Assembly: GCF_907165215.1 (NCBI RefSeq)
Contig: NZ_CAJRAY010000085.1
Location: 44,959-108,958, forward strand
Length of the DNA: 64,000 nucleotides
From: Thermobacillus xylanilyticus
GTDB lineage: Bacteria; Bacillota; Bacilli; Paenibacillales; Paenibacillaceae
Direction of reading: 5' to 3'
Positions 15,412 to 22,356 of the stretch are shown one piece after another; the stretch's first letter is position 1; each line of letters starts with the position of its first letter. A program made the position numbers and the translations under genes. The notes beneath the pieces are model-generated. The model ran no database searches. It was not told the DNA's origin and worked only from the letters and a program-made list of their open reading frames with translations.

Positions 15412-15702
15412 ATGGACGGACTCACCATCACGGCGGCCATCTCGGCCGCCGCTGCCATTTCCGGGATCGTGCTCGGTTGGCTCGGAAGGTCGCGGTCCGT
15501 AAGACAGGATACGGCCACCGAAGCTTCGAAAGACGCCCGCTTGCAGGCCGATATCGAGTTTATCAAACGCGGGGTGGACGACCTGCGGATTGAACAGCGG
15601 GCGCAGGGCAAGCGGTTTGACGATCTCACCGAGCGCGTGACAAGGGTCGAAGAGAGCGCGAAGCAGGCGCATAAACGTTTGGATCGATTGGAGGCCGAAT
15701 AA
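15412..15702 (+). CDS. Membrane-anchored coiled-coil protein of the lysis cassette
   Basis: 96 residues; ATG at 15412 follows CAGGAGG. One N-terminal membrane segment (ITAAISAAAAISGIVLGWLG, residues 6-25) is followed by a charged coiled coil (QADIEFIKRGVDDLRIEQRA to the end). Position matches XhlA of PBSX, but XhlA has the coiled coil first and the membrane segment last, so this is not a simple homologue. It could be a holin partner or spanin-like factor. The stop overlaps the holin start (TAATG). Confidence 0.65.
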   Translation: MDGLTITAAISAAAAISGIVLGWLGRSRSVRQDTATEASKDARLQADIEFIKRGVDDLRIEQRAQGKRFDDLTERVTRVEESAKQAHKRLDRLEAE

Positions 15703-16034
15703 TGAACGATCAACTGTTCACCTGGGAAGCGCTCTCCGCAATGGGGGGCGCTTCGCTTTTGACCTACTTCGTTGTGCAATATACGAAGAGCTACATCGAC
15801 CGTTTCTCGGCTCGTTGGCTGCCGACGGATCTGTATGCCGTCTTCGTCGCCAGCGCGATCCTCATCACCGCGCAGCTCGCGCTCGGCGCCAACCCAGCCG
15901 ACTGGCGCGTGTACATGCTCGCCATCGCGAACGGCTTCCTTGTCGCGGCAACCGCCGGCCAGATGCAGCGGAAAGCGGTCGAACCGCCTGGTCAACCGGA
16001 GCAGCCGGCAGGCAAGGGTAGTGATGGCGCATGA
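15702..16034 (+). CDS. Phage holin
   Basis: 110 residues with two or three membrane segments (about 10-25, LYAVFVASAILITAQLALG at 44-62, VYMLAIANGFLVAATAGQM at 69-87) and a hydrophilic Pro/Gly-rich tail. Size and topology fit small phage holins that open the membrane for the endolysin. It lies between the coiled-coil membrane gene and the glucosaminidase, with overlaps on both sides (TAATG and ATGA types). Confidence 0.8.
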   Translation: MNDQLFTWEALSAMGGASLLTYFVVQYTKSYIDRFSARWLPTDLYAVFVASAILITAQLALGANPADWRVYMLAIANGFLVAATAGQMQRKAVEPPGQPEQPAGKGSDGA

Positions 16035-16741
16035 GCGCGGCCGCATTCATCGCACAGATCGCGCCAATTGCCGTCCAGCTCCGCATCGAAGGCTCGCCGA
16101 TCTTCCCGTCGGTCCGGATCGCGCAGTCGGGGCTGGAGACCGGCTGGAAGATCCCGCCCTGGAACAACCTCGGCGGCTACAAGGTCGGCAGCGGCAAGCT
16201 CACGCCGTACTGGCGCGGCAAGATCGTCACCAAAGGCACATGGGAAGTGTACGACGGCAAGCGCGTGGACGCGACGGCTGCGTTCCGGGCGTATGACAGC
16301 GTGGAGGATTTTTTCCGCGATCAAGATCTGCTGTTCGAAAACAAAAGATACACCGGTGTCCGAACGGCACAATCTCCGGAGGAGCAGGCGGACATGCTGC
16401 AGGCGTGCGGATATGCAACGGACCCGCAGTACGCGCAGAAACTCAGAAATATCATCGCCGCGCATAATCTGAAGCGCTATGACACCGAAGCGGAGGTGCA
16501 GAAGCAAATGATCGGGGAGCTGAAAAAGCAGATCGAGCAACTGACAGCCGAACAGGCGCAACTGCGGCAGCGTCTTGAGACACTCGAAAGCCGGGCGCGC
16601 GTGGATGTGCCGGCGTGGGCGAGAGAGGCGGTGGATGCAGCCGTGAAAGCCGGCATTGTCGATACGCCGGAAGGCGGAAGCCTCGACTTTTACCGAATGC
16701 TGACGGTTATGCACCGCACAGGACATATCGGAAATAACTGA
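16031..16741 (+). CDS. Endolysin, glucosaminidase (GH73-like)
   Basis: 236 residues. Residues 1-155 form a FlgJ/LytG-type glucosaminidase domain: FPSVRIAQSGLETGWKI with catalytic candidate Glu36, WNNLGGYKVG, and AAFRAYDSVEDFFRDQDLL. A coiled coil (VQKQMIGELKKQIEQLTAEQ) follows, then a short C-terminal SLH- or wall-binding-like segment (WAREAVDAAVKAGIVDTPEG). It would cut N-acetylglucosaminyl bonds in peptidoglycan and free the particles. It has no signal peptide, so export depends on the holin. Confidence 0.88.
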   Translation: MSAAAFIAQIAPIAVQLRIEGSPIFPSVRIAQSGLETGWKIPPWNNLGGYKVGSGKLTPYWRGKIVTKGTWEVYDGKRVDATAAFRAYDSVEDFFRDQDLLFENKRYTGVRTAQSPEEQADMLQACGYATDPQYAQKLRNIIAAHNLKRYDTEAEVQKQMIGELKKQIEQLTAEQAQLRQRLETLESRARVDVPAWAREAVDAAVKAGIVDTPEGGSLDFYRMLTVMHRTGHIGNN

Positions 16742-16743
16742 CA

Positions 16744-16773
16744 TTGATAAACGAACTATTGTTCGTGTATAAT
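16744..16773 (+). promoter_or_regulatory. Promoter with LexA box inside
   Basis: TTGATA (16744-16749) and TATAAT (16768-16773) are 18 bases apart and read into the small gene at 16806. The spacer contains a LexA-type palindrome. Confidence 0.75.
16752..16765. promoter_or_regulatory. LexA/DinR (SOS) box 1
   Basis: CGAACTATTGTTCG is a perfect match to the Gram-positive SOS box pattern CGAAC-N4-GTTCG and lies between the -35 and -10. Confidence 0.85.
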
Positions 16774-16778
16774 AAAAC

Positions 16779-16792
16779 CAAACACCTGTTCG
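16779..16792. promoter_or_regulatory. LexA/DinR (SOS) box 2, imperfect
   Basis: CAAACACCTGTTCG differs by one base from the CGAAC-N4-GTTCG pattern. It covers the expected transcription start, 27 bases centre to centre from box 1. Confidence 0.6.
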
Positions 16793-16805
16793 GTTGGTGA
16801 TCCGC

Positions 16806-16997
16806 ATGCACAAATATGTGGGCCGGCGCATCGAGATCATATACATCGCCGCCGACGGCAAGCTGTCGCAGCGCACCATCCATGTGCTCAGCGTGCAGGG
16901 CGGCATCGTGCGGGCGTTCTGCATGACCACCGGTGCGCCGCGGACATTTCGGATCGACAACATTTTGGCCGTGCAGCCGGCGGCGAGGCCGGCCTGA
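16806..16997 (+). CDS. Stand-alone WYL-like small protein, SOS-controlled
   Basis: 63 residues from ATG at 16806 (GGTGAT upstream); a TTG at 16794 is a possible alternative but would overlap LexA box 2. The sequence runs RRIEIIYIAADGKLSQRTIH, then GGIVRAFCMTTGAPRTFRID and NILAVQP. The RTFRID.I motif and the preceding beta pattern correspond to a single WYL domain without a DNA-binding part. WYL domains bind nucleic acids or nucleotides and control DNA-damage and phage-defence genes in other systems. It is the last gene of the tail locus; membership of that locus is inferred from position only. Confidence 0.7.
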   Translation: MHKYVGRRIEIIYIAADGKLSQRTIHVLSVQGGIVRAFCMTTGAPRTFRIDNILAVQPAARPA

Positions 16998-17160
16998 TCT
17001 TTCCTGTCACAACCTGCTCATCCCCCTTTCTTCTCTCCCGTTAATCCTCGTTGCCTTCCTGAAATAAACCCGAAAGCCCGAACGCCAGGCGCATAATCGC
17101 TCCTCTCCGACACCATCCTATGGAATGCCAACACCATGTCAGGAAGGGGCAGGAAGGCAG

Positions 17161-18195
17161 ATGGCAGGTACCTGGAGAAGAGGGCAAGGAAGAGGCGCGC
17201 TGGCGCTGTTGCTTATTCTTTTGCTCATATCGGCCTCAGTGGCCGGATGCGGCGAACGGCAAAACGCGAATCATGACGGGCGCCAGCAAGCGAACACCCC
17301 GGGCCAAAAGGGGACAGGCCGTCAATCCGCCCTGGAGGAAAACAACGCCGAACATCTTCTGGAACTCGGCCGGGCGATTGTTCCGTTCGAGAAGTTGGAC
17401 GGCCAAACCTACGCCGACGCCGAGAAGATGGCCGGCTTGATCGGTTTTCATACGGAGTATTCGGAAGACGGCAAATCGCTGCTCATCGGCGACCACGATG
17501 TGGTCATGACGATCACGGATCAATCCCGTGAAGTGGTGAAAGAAGAGCGCACCCTGACGATGAGCAAACCGGCCAGACTCATGGACGGCCGCATGCTGGT
17601 GCCTTCGAACGAATTGAAGAAGCTGTTCGGGGATGAAGCGGTTTTCACGGTGGACGCGGTGCAGGCGGCGATTTTCCCGAAGCCGCAGCGGGAAGACACG
17701 GCTGCATCGCAAGATTTCGCCGACGACCCGGCTGTCCGCGCGGAGGGCCGAAAGGCGCATGCCCCCTGGACAGCGCATGGCGATGGCGACGCCTCCTCGC
17801 CAGCCGGTGCCGAGCTGATCAAGGAAGCGAAACGTTATCTTGGCGTGAAGTACCAGTTCGGCGCGGCGCATTATTCCACGTCGAAGCGGTTCGACTGCTC
17901 GTCGTTCGTCCAGTACCTTTTCGCGAAACAGGGGGTCGACATGCCCCGGACGGCCCGGGCGCAGGCACGATTGGGGAAAGAGGTGGCCCGGGACAAGCTG
18001 CGCCAGGGGGATCTGCTCTACTTCTATGTCCCCGGACGGTTCAAGAACGACACGACGGTCGGCCACGTCGGCATCTACATCGGCAACCAGCAAATGATCC
18101 ACTCCAGCCCGCTGCCGCAGGACGGCGTACAGATCACGAACATCAACAAGCCGTATTGGAAAGAGACGTTCCTGTTTGCGAAACGCATCCCATAA
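17161..18195 (+). CDS. NlpC/P60 lipoprotein with stalk-like domain
   Basis: 344 residues from ATG at 17161 (GGAAGG just upstream). A lipoprotein signal ends in SVAGC (Cys30). Residues 65-175 resemble the copper-amine-oxidase N-like wall domain (YADAEKMAGLIGFHTEYSED, LVPSNELKKLF). Residues 215-344 are NlpC/P60 with catalytic Cys246 (FDCSSFV), His302 (GHVGIYIG) and a third polar residue probably His314. It should cut stem peptides of peptidoglycan from the outer membrane face. A shared terminator follows, facing the HD-GYP gene. Confidence 0.88.
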   Translation: MAGTWRRGQGRGALALLLILLLISASVAGCGERQNANHDGRQQANTPGQKGTGRQSALEENNAEHLLELGRAIVPFEKLDGQTYADAEKMAGLIGFHTEYSEDGKSLLIGDHDVVMTITDQSREVVKEERTLTMSKPARLMDGRMLVPSNELKKLFGDEAVFTVDAVQAAIFPKPQREDTAASQDFADDPAVRAEGRKAHAPWTAHGDGDASSPAGAELIKEAKRYLGVKYQFGAAHYSTSKRFDCSSFVQYLFAKQGVDMPRTARAQARLGKEVARDKLRQGDLLYFYVPGRFKNDTTVGHVGIYIGNQQMIHSSPLPQDGVQITNINKPYWKETFLFAKRIP

Positions 18196-18213
18196 CACGA
18201 AACCAGAAGCAAG

Positions 18214-18240
18214 AAGCCCTGCGCATCAGACGCAGGGCTT
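18214..18240. terminator. Bidirectional terminator between convergent genes
   Basis: AAGCCCTGCG (18214-18223) and CGCAGGGCTT (18231-18240) form a perfect 10-bp stem with a 7-base loop, in the 57-base gap between the lipoprotein gene and the HD-GYP gene. Confidence 0.85.
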
Positions 18241-18252
18241 GCTTTCGCAGGC

Positions 18253-19278
18253 TTACATGGCGATGTCGACGACTTCGACGCCCTGCTGGCGGGACACGTC
18301 GATGAACGTCTCGCCGCACCGGATGAGCGGGCGGAAGAAATCGGTCGGATTCGTCATGACGATGACGCCGGACTCGCCGTTGGACAGGACGGCCGTCTTG
18401 CCGACGAAGAACGGCAGCAGCCGGCGGATGAACGTATGGACGACCGTCGGGTCGAGCTCATTGAAGCTGAGCCGGTGCAATTCCCGCAGCACGTGCAGAA
18501 GGTCGCGGCGTTCCCGGTACGTCCGCGTCGAGATCATTGCGCTGCAGACGTCGGCGACGGCAAGGACGCGCGCCGCTTCATGAATGTCCTCGCCCTTGAT
18601 GCCGTAAGGATGACCGGAACCGTCCATCCGCTCCAGATGCTGAAGCACCGCCTTGGCCATCAGTTCATTTTTGAACGAACGTTTGACGATTTCGTATCCG
18701 AAGATCGGATATTTCCGGATCATGCGGTATTCTTCTTCCGTCAGCGGATCGGTCTTGTTGAGCAGCGCCGGGTCAATCCGGCATTTGCCGATGTCGCACA
18801 GAAATCCCGCCTTGCTGACTGTAAGCGCTTCCTCTTCACTCCAGCCAAGCCATTTGGCGATGTAGTAGGCCAGCATGCCGACCTGGACCGAGTGATTGAA
18901 GGTATATTCCGCTTCCGAGTTGAGCAGCAGCATCGAGACGACGTCCCGTTCTTCCGGAAGCCGGTCGGTGAGCGGCCGGAACACCTCATCCATTTGTTCC
19001 TCACAGACGACGCCCGAATCCAATGCTTCCCGGTACAGCAATTCGCTGCCCGCTACCGCCGACTCGAACATCGGTTTCAGACGCATGGCCGTCGGCGCGT
19101 TCCCGGTGCCGCTGTTTCGGGGTTCAATATCGACATAGTCGATCTGGTGTTGGAACAGTTTCGCGATCTCCGATTCTGTCAATTGCGTGCCGGCAGGCAG
19201 TACGAACAGACCGTATGCGTTGAAAATATCCCGGCTGACGACATCACCGCTTCTCAGATCAGCAACGTGGACCTGCAT
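18253..19278 (-). CDS. HD-GYP domain protein with degenerate active site
   Basis: 341 residues; start at 19278 chosen because AAAGGTGAT lies just upstream. A short N-terminal domain (about 1-90, SGDVVSRDIFNAYGLFVLPA) precedes an HD-GYP fold recognisable by NHSVQVGMLAYYIAKWLG, GKCRIDPALLNKTDPLTEEE and EAARVLAVADV. Key metal ligands differ from the family: HD is CD (LCDIGK), the HP His is Tyr (RKYP), HHE is HLE, GYP is GHP, and DAM is SAM. Cyclic-di-GMP hydrolysis is therefore unlikely; a binding or scaffold role is more plausible. Confidence 0.85.
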   Translation of the reverse strand: MQVHVADLRSGDVVSRDIFNAYGLFVLPAGTQLTESEIAKLFQHQIDYVDIEPRNSGTGNAPTAMRLKPMFESAVAGSELLYREALDSGVVCEEQMDEVFRPLTDRLPEERDVVSMLLLNSEAEYTFNHSVQVGMLAYYIAKWLGWSEEEALTVSKAGFLCDIGKCRIDPALLNKTDPLTEEEYRMIRKYPIFGYEIVKRSFKNELMAKAVLQHLERMDGSGHPYGIKGEDIHEAARVLAVADVCSAMISTRTYRERRDLLHVLRELHRLSFNELDPTVVHTFIRRLLPFFVGKTAVLSNGESGVIVMTNPTDFFRPLIRCGETFIDVSRQQGVEVVDIAM

Positions 19279-19364
19279 ATCATCACCTTTCGTGCATCCC
19301 TGGAAGTTGAAAAAATCCGATGTTTTCATCGTATCAGCTAATCCACCAATTGACAATAACCGAG

Positions 19365-20408
19365 TCAGGGAGCCAGGATGCGGTCGTAAATGCGCCTTGC
19401 AAGATCCGGATCACCGGTGCCTTGCACCAGAACGCGCCCGTCCGGGAACAGGACGAGCGTGATGCCATCTTCCAGCGTCAGCCGCAGCAGCCAGGGGTTC
19501 CGCTCGACGCGGCCCGCGGACTTGAGCCGTTCCGCCATTTCGTCCAGATGAAGCTGCAGCGGCTCGGCCGGCGCAATCTGCACCGTTTCGCGTCCGCACA
19601 GGACAGCTTCCGATTTTCCGCGAACGACCGCTTCCAGATAGTCGAACCGGCGAATTCCGCAGCAGGGACAATCGGCTCGCCGCGCGCCCGCCGTCTTCAT
19701 TTTCGAGAAGTCCGTTTTCCACAGATCCGCGTGAAGCAATGCGCCATGGAGCTGTTCCTTATACCCGCCGAGCAGCTTGATCGCTTCCATCGCCTGCAGC
19801 GAACCGATCAGATCGACGATCGGCGGCAGGACGCCGGCCGTTTCGCACGTATCCGTCGAGCCGGGCGGCGGCGGCGACGGGAACAGGCAGCGGTAGCACG
19901 GCGTTTCGCCCGGCACGATCGTCATCGTCATGCCGGAAGCGCCCACCGCGCCGCCGTAGATCCACGGAATGCCGAATTTGACCGCGACATCATTAATCAG
20001 GTACCGGACGCCGAAATGATCCGTCCCGTCCACGATCAGATCGGCATCGGCCAGCAGCGATTCCGCATTTCCGGAATTCAGATCGACCGCCGCCGCTTCA
20101 ATGGCGACCTGACGGTTGAACGTGCGCAATTTCGCGGCCGCGGCTTCGGCCTTCGGCACGCCGCTTTCCGCGTCCGCTTCCGTATAGAGCAGCTGCCGAT
20201 GCAGGTTGCTCCAGCTCACGATGTCGCGGTCGATCAGGCGAATGCGGCCGATTCCGGCGCGGACCAGGTGATTGGCGATGACGCAGCCGAGCGCGCCCAT
20301 TCCGACCACAACCGCAAACCCTTGAGCGAGCCGCTTTTGACCTTCCATGCCAAAAGGGGAAAAGCGAACCTGGCGGGCATATCGTTCTGACGAGGGGGAC
20401 ATGCGCAT
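19365..20408 (-). CDS. moeB: MoeB/ThiF-family sulfur-carrier adenylyltransferase
   Basis: 347 residues. The E1-like core has GMGALG (36-41), the Arg finger in SNLHRQLLYT, DGTD (127-130), zinc Cys pairs C171/C174 and C247/C250, and a conserved TCETAGVLPP with Cys188. A C-terminal extension of about 95 residues follows, as in ThiF-type proteins. It would adenylate the C-terminal Gly of a ubiquitin-like carrier. The neighbour six bases upstream encodes MoaD-MoaE, so MoaD is the probable partner. The start may be at 20408 or at 20402. Confidence 0.87.
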   Translation of the reverse strand: MRMSPSSERYARQVRFSPFGMEGQKRLAQGFAVVVGMGALGCVIANHLVRAGIGRIRLIDRDIVSWSNLHRQLLYTEADAESGVPKAEAAAAKLRTFNRQVAIEAAAVDLNSGNAESLLADADLIVDGTDHFGVRYLINDVAVKFGIPWIYGGAVGASGMTMTIVPGETPCYRCLFPSPPPPGSTDTCETAGVLPPIVDLIGSLQAMEAIKLLGGYKEQLHGALLHADLWKTDFSKMKTAGARRADCPCCGIRRFDYLEAVVRGKSEAVLCGRETVQIAPAEPLQLHLDEMAERLKSAGRVERNPWLLRLTLEDGITLVLFPDGRVLVQGTGDPDLARRIYDRILAP

Positions 20409-20414
20409 TCTCTC

Positions 20415-21155
20415 CTACTCGGCGGCGGGAGCCGTCGGATTCCAGGACTCCTGCTGCTCTCCGATCCATTCCGACCCGTCTTCCCGGATCTCCTTCTTCC
20501 AGATCGGCACGATCTGTTTCAACCGTTCGATCGCATACCGGCTCGCCTCGTAGCAGCCGGCGCGATGCGGCGCCGACACGGCGATGACGACGCTCGCTTC
20601 GCCGATCGGAACCGTTCCGAGGCGATGGGCGATCGCGCACCGCGTGCCCGGCCATTTCGCGGCAATCTCATCATCAATTTGCCGCATTGTCTTCAGCGCC
20701 ATCGGCGCATAGGCTTCGTACTCGAGATGGACCGTGCGCCGCCCGTTCGTCCATTCTCGCGTCGTGCCGACGAAGACAAGCGAGGCGCCGTGTTCCGGCA
20801 CGATCACCTGCGACAGCATGCGGTCCGCGTCAAGCGGCTTGTACGTCAGGATGAAACGTCCGTCCTCCGACGCCAGCTCGTCCTCGCCGGCGTTCTCCGG
20901 CGCGCCGCCGGAAACGGGCGGCAGCAGCGCCAGCTCATCGCCGGATTCGAGCGGCTCATCGTCAGCCGCGTACACTTCGTTGCGCGCCACGAACGACGCA
21001 TGGATCAGCCCGGCATGCGAAGGGAACCGCTCGGCGAGCAGCGCCTTCAGCTTGCCGGCCGTCATGCCGCCTTCGGCTGACGATACGCGGACCTCGTTTC
21101 CTCCCAGCCGTTCCGCCAGCCCCGCGAACAGGCGGACCGTCCATTGCACTTCCAT
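20415..21155 (-). CDS. MoaD-MoaE fusion (molybdopterin synthase)
   Basis: 246 residues from ATG at 21155. Residues 1-84 are a MoaD ubiquitin-like domain ending in PPVSGG (Gly83-Gly84). A 15-residue acidic linker leads to a full MoaE domain (about 100-246) with His177-Arg178, HRAGCYEASRYAIERLK and the active-site Lys in WKKEIREDG (220-221). MoaD normally needs a free C-terminal Gly-Gly for thiocarboxylation; here it is internal, as in MoaX of mycobacteria, so cleavage after Gly84 would be required. It pairs with moeB downstream and faces moaA across a 154-base divergent region. Confidence 0.9.
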   Translation of the reverse strand: MEVQWTVRLFAGLAERLGGNEVRVSSAEGGMTAGKLKALLAERFPSHAGLIHASFVARNEVYAADDEPLESGDELALLPPVSGGAPENAGEDELASEDGRFILTYKPLDADRMLSQVIVPEHGASLVFVGTTREWTNGRRTVHLEYEAYAPMALKTMRQIDDEIAAKWPGTRCAIAHRLGTVPIGEASVVIAVSAPHRAGCYEASRYAIERLKQIVPIWKKEIREDGSEWIGEQQESWNPTAPAAE

Positions 21156-21309
21156 ATCGTCAACCCCGTCCAATGGTGTGTGTTGGTTACTGAATAGCAT
21201 ATCATATTTATAGGAGAAGTGATAAACTAGAACTTGTAAAGATTCGCGGCGCACGTGACCGGTCTTGCAGACGGGAACCGGCCTGCGTGAGGACAAGGAG
21301 AGTGCGGCG

Positions 21310-22314
21310 ATGACGGGCGTTCTGACGGACCGCTTCGGGCGCGTACACAATTATTTGCGGATATCGGTGACGGATCGCTGCAATTTGCGCTGCCTCTACT
21401 GCATGCCGGAGGAAGGCGTGGAATTCGCCGACCCGTCCTCGCTGCTGACGTTCGACGAGATCGAGGATGTCGTGCGGACGGCGGCTTCGCTCGGGATTGC
21501 GCGGCTGCGCATCACAGGCGGCGAACCGCTTGTCCGCAAAGGGCTGGACGAGCTGGTCGCCCGGCTTGCCGCAATTCCGGGCATCGAAGAAATCTCGCTG
21601 ACGACGAACGGCCTGCTGCTGAAAGATCAGGCCGAAGCGCTGCGGCGGGCGGGCGTCTCCCGCGTCAACATCAGCCTCGATACGCTGGATCCCGCGCGGT
21701 TCCGGATGATCGCGCGGCGCGGCGATTTGCGCCGCGTCTTCGAAGGCATCGAGGCGGCGGCGCGCGCGGGCTTTGATCCGATCAAGCTGAACTGCGTCCT
21801 GCTCCGCGGCGTGAACGAGGACGAGATCGTCTCGTTCCTGAGACTCGCGCGCGATGAACCGCTGCATGTCCGGTTCATCGAGTACATGCCGATCGGGCAT
21901 GCCGATGAACAATGGAAGAACTATTATTTGCCGCTTACGCGGGTACTCGAGCTGGCGCGCGAAGCCGGATTCGAACTCGAGCCCGGCGGCCGCACGGCAG
22001 GCAATGGCCCGTCGGACAACTATCGCATCAAGGGCGGCAAAGGCTCGATCGGCCTGATCCATCCGGTCAGCGACCATTTCTGCAAGAACTGCAACCGGCT
22101 GCGGCTGACGGCCGACGGCCATTTGAAACCGTGCCTGTATTGGGTGGATGAACTGTACGTCAGGCCCGCGGTCGGCGACCCCGAAGCAATGCGCCGCCTG
22201 TTCCTGCGTGCCATGGCGATCAAGCCGGAAAACCACGAAATGGCGGCGAAACTGGCGGACGAAGCGCAGAGCCATGTGCCGACCGAGCGGCGGATGTCCC
22301 AGATCGGGGGATGA
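21310..22314 (+). CDS. moaA: GTP 3',8-cyclase MoaA
   Basis: 334 residues; AAGGAG precedes the ATG at 21310. The radical SAM cluster motif is Cys24-x3-Cys28-x2-Cys31 (TDRCNLRCLYCMP), with ITGGEPLVRKG. The second 4Fe-4S site lies in HFCKNCNRLRLTADGHLKPC, and the protein ends in the functionally needed Gly-Gly (RMSQIGG). It makes 3',8-cyclo-H2-GTP, the first step of molybdenum cofactor synthesis. moaC, moeA and mobA are not in the window. Confidence 0.97.
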   Translation: MTGVLTDRFGRVHNYLRISVTDRCNLRCLYCMPEEGVEFADPSSLLTFDEIEDVVRTAASLGIARLRITGGEPLVRKGLDELVARLAAIPGIEEISLTTNGLLLKDQAEALRRAGVSRVNISLDTLDPARFRMIARRGDLRRVFEGIEAAARAGFDPIKLNCVLLRGVNEDEIVSFLRLARDEPLHVRFIEYMPIGHADEQWKNYYLPLTRVLELAREAGFELEPGGRTAGNGPSDNYRIKGGKGSIGLIHPVSDHFCKNCNRLRLTADGHLKPCLYWVDELYVRPAVGDPEAMRRLFLRAMAIKPENHEMAAKLADEAQSHVPTERRMSQIGG

Positions 22315-22356
22315 TCCCGGTAACACGTTGACCATGAGGGGAAGGATTCATGATCC

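Larger units (their letters stand above)
1640..16997. mobile_element. Headless contractile-tail locus (tailocin, PBSX/diffocin type)
   Basis: The structural order (tail terminator, sheath, tube, XkdN with frameshift, tape measure, XkdP, Q, R, S, T, U, fibre, holin, endolysin) is that of PBSX. No terminase, portal, capsid, integrase, excisionase or replication gene is present, and nothing in the 220 bases before the tail terminator could encode one. No AAA+ ATPase is present, which argues against an extracellular injection system of the eCIS class. The unit is flanked by host genes on both sides. Confidence 0.85.

Noticed and set aside
1640..16997. Complete prophage
   Set aside because: No head, packaging, integration or replication genes, and no attachment-site repeats that I could find at the edges.
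1640..16997. Extracellular contractile injection system (eCIS)
   Set aside because: No AAA+ ATPase or toxin cargo gene is seen; gene order follows PBSX.
21156..21309. Moco-type riboswitch before moaA
   Set aside because: There is a hairpin-forming GC-rich leader, but I cannot match it to the known Moco motif.
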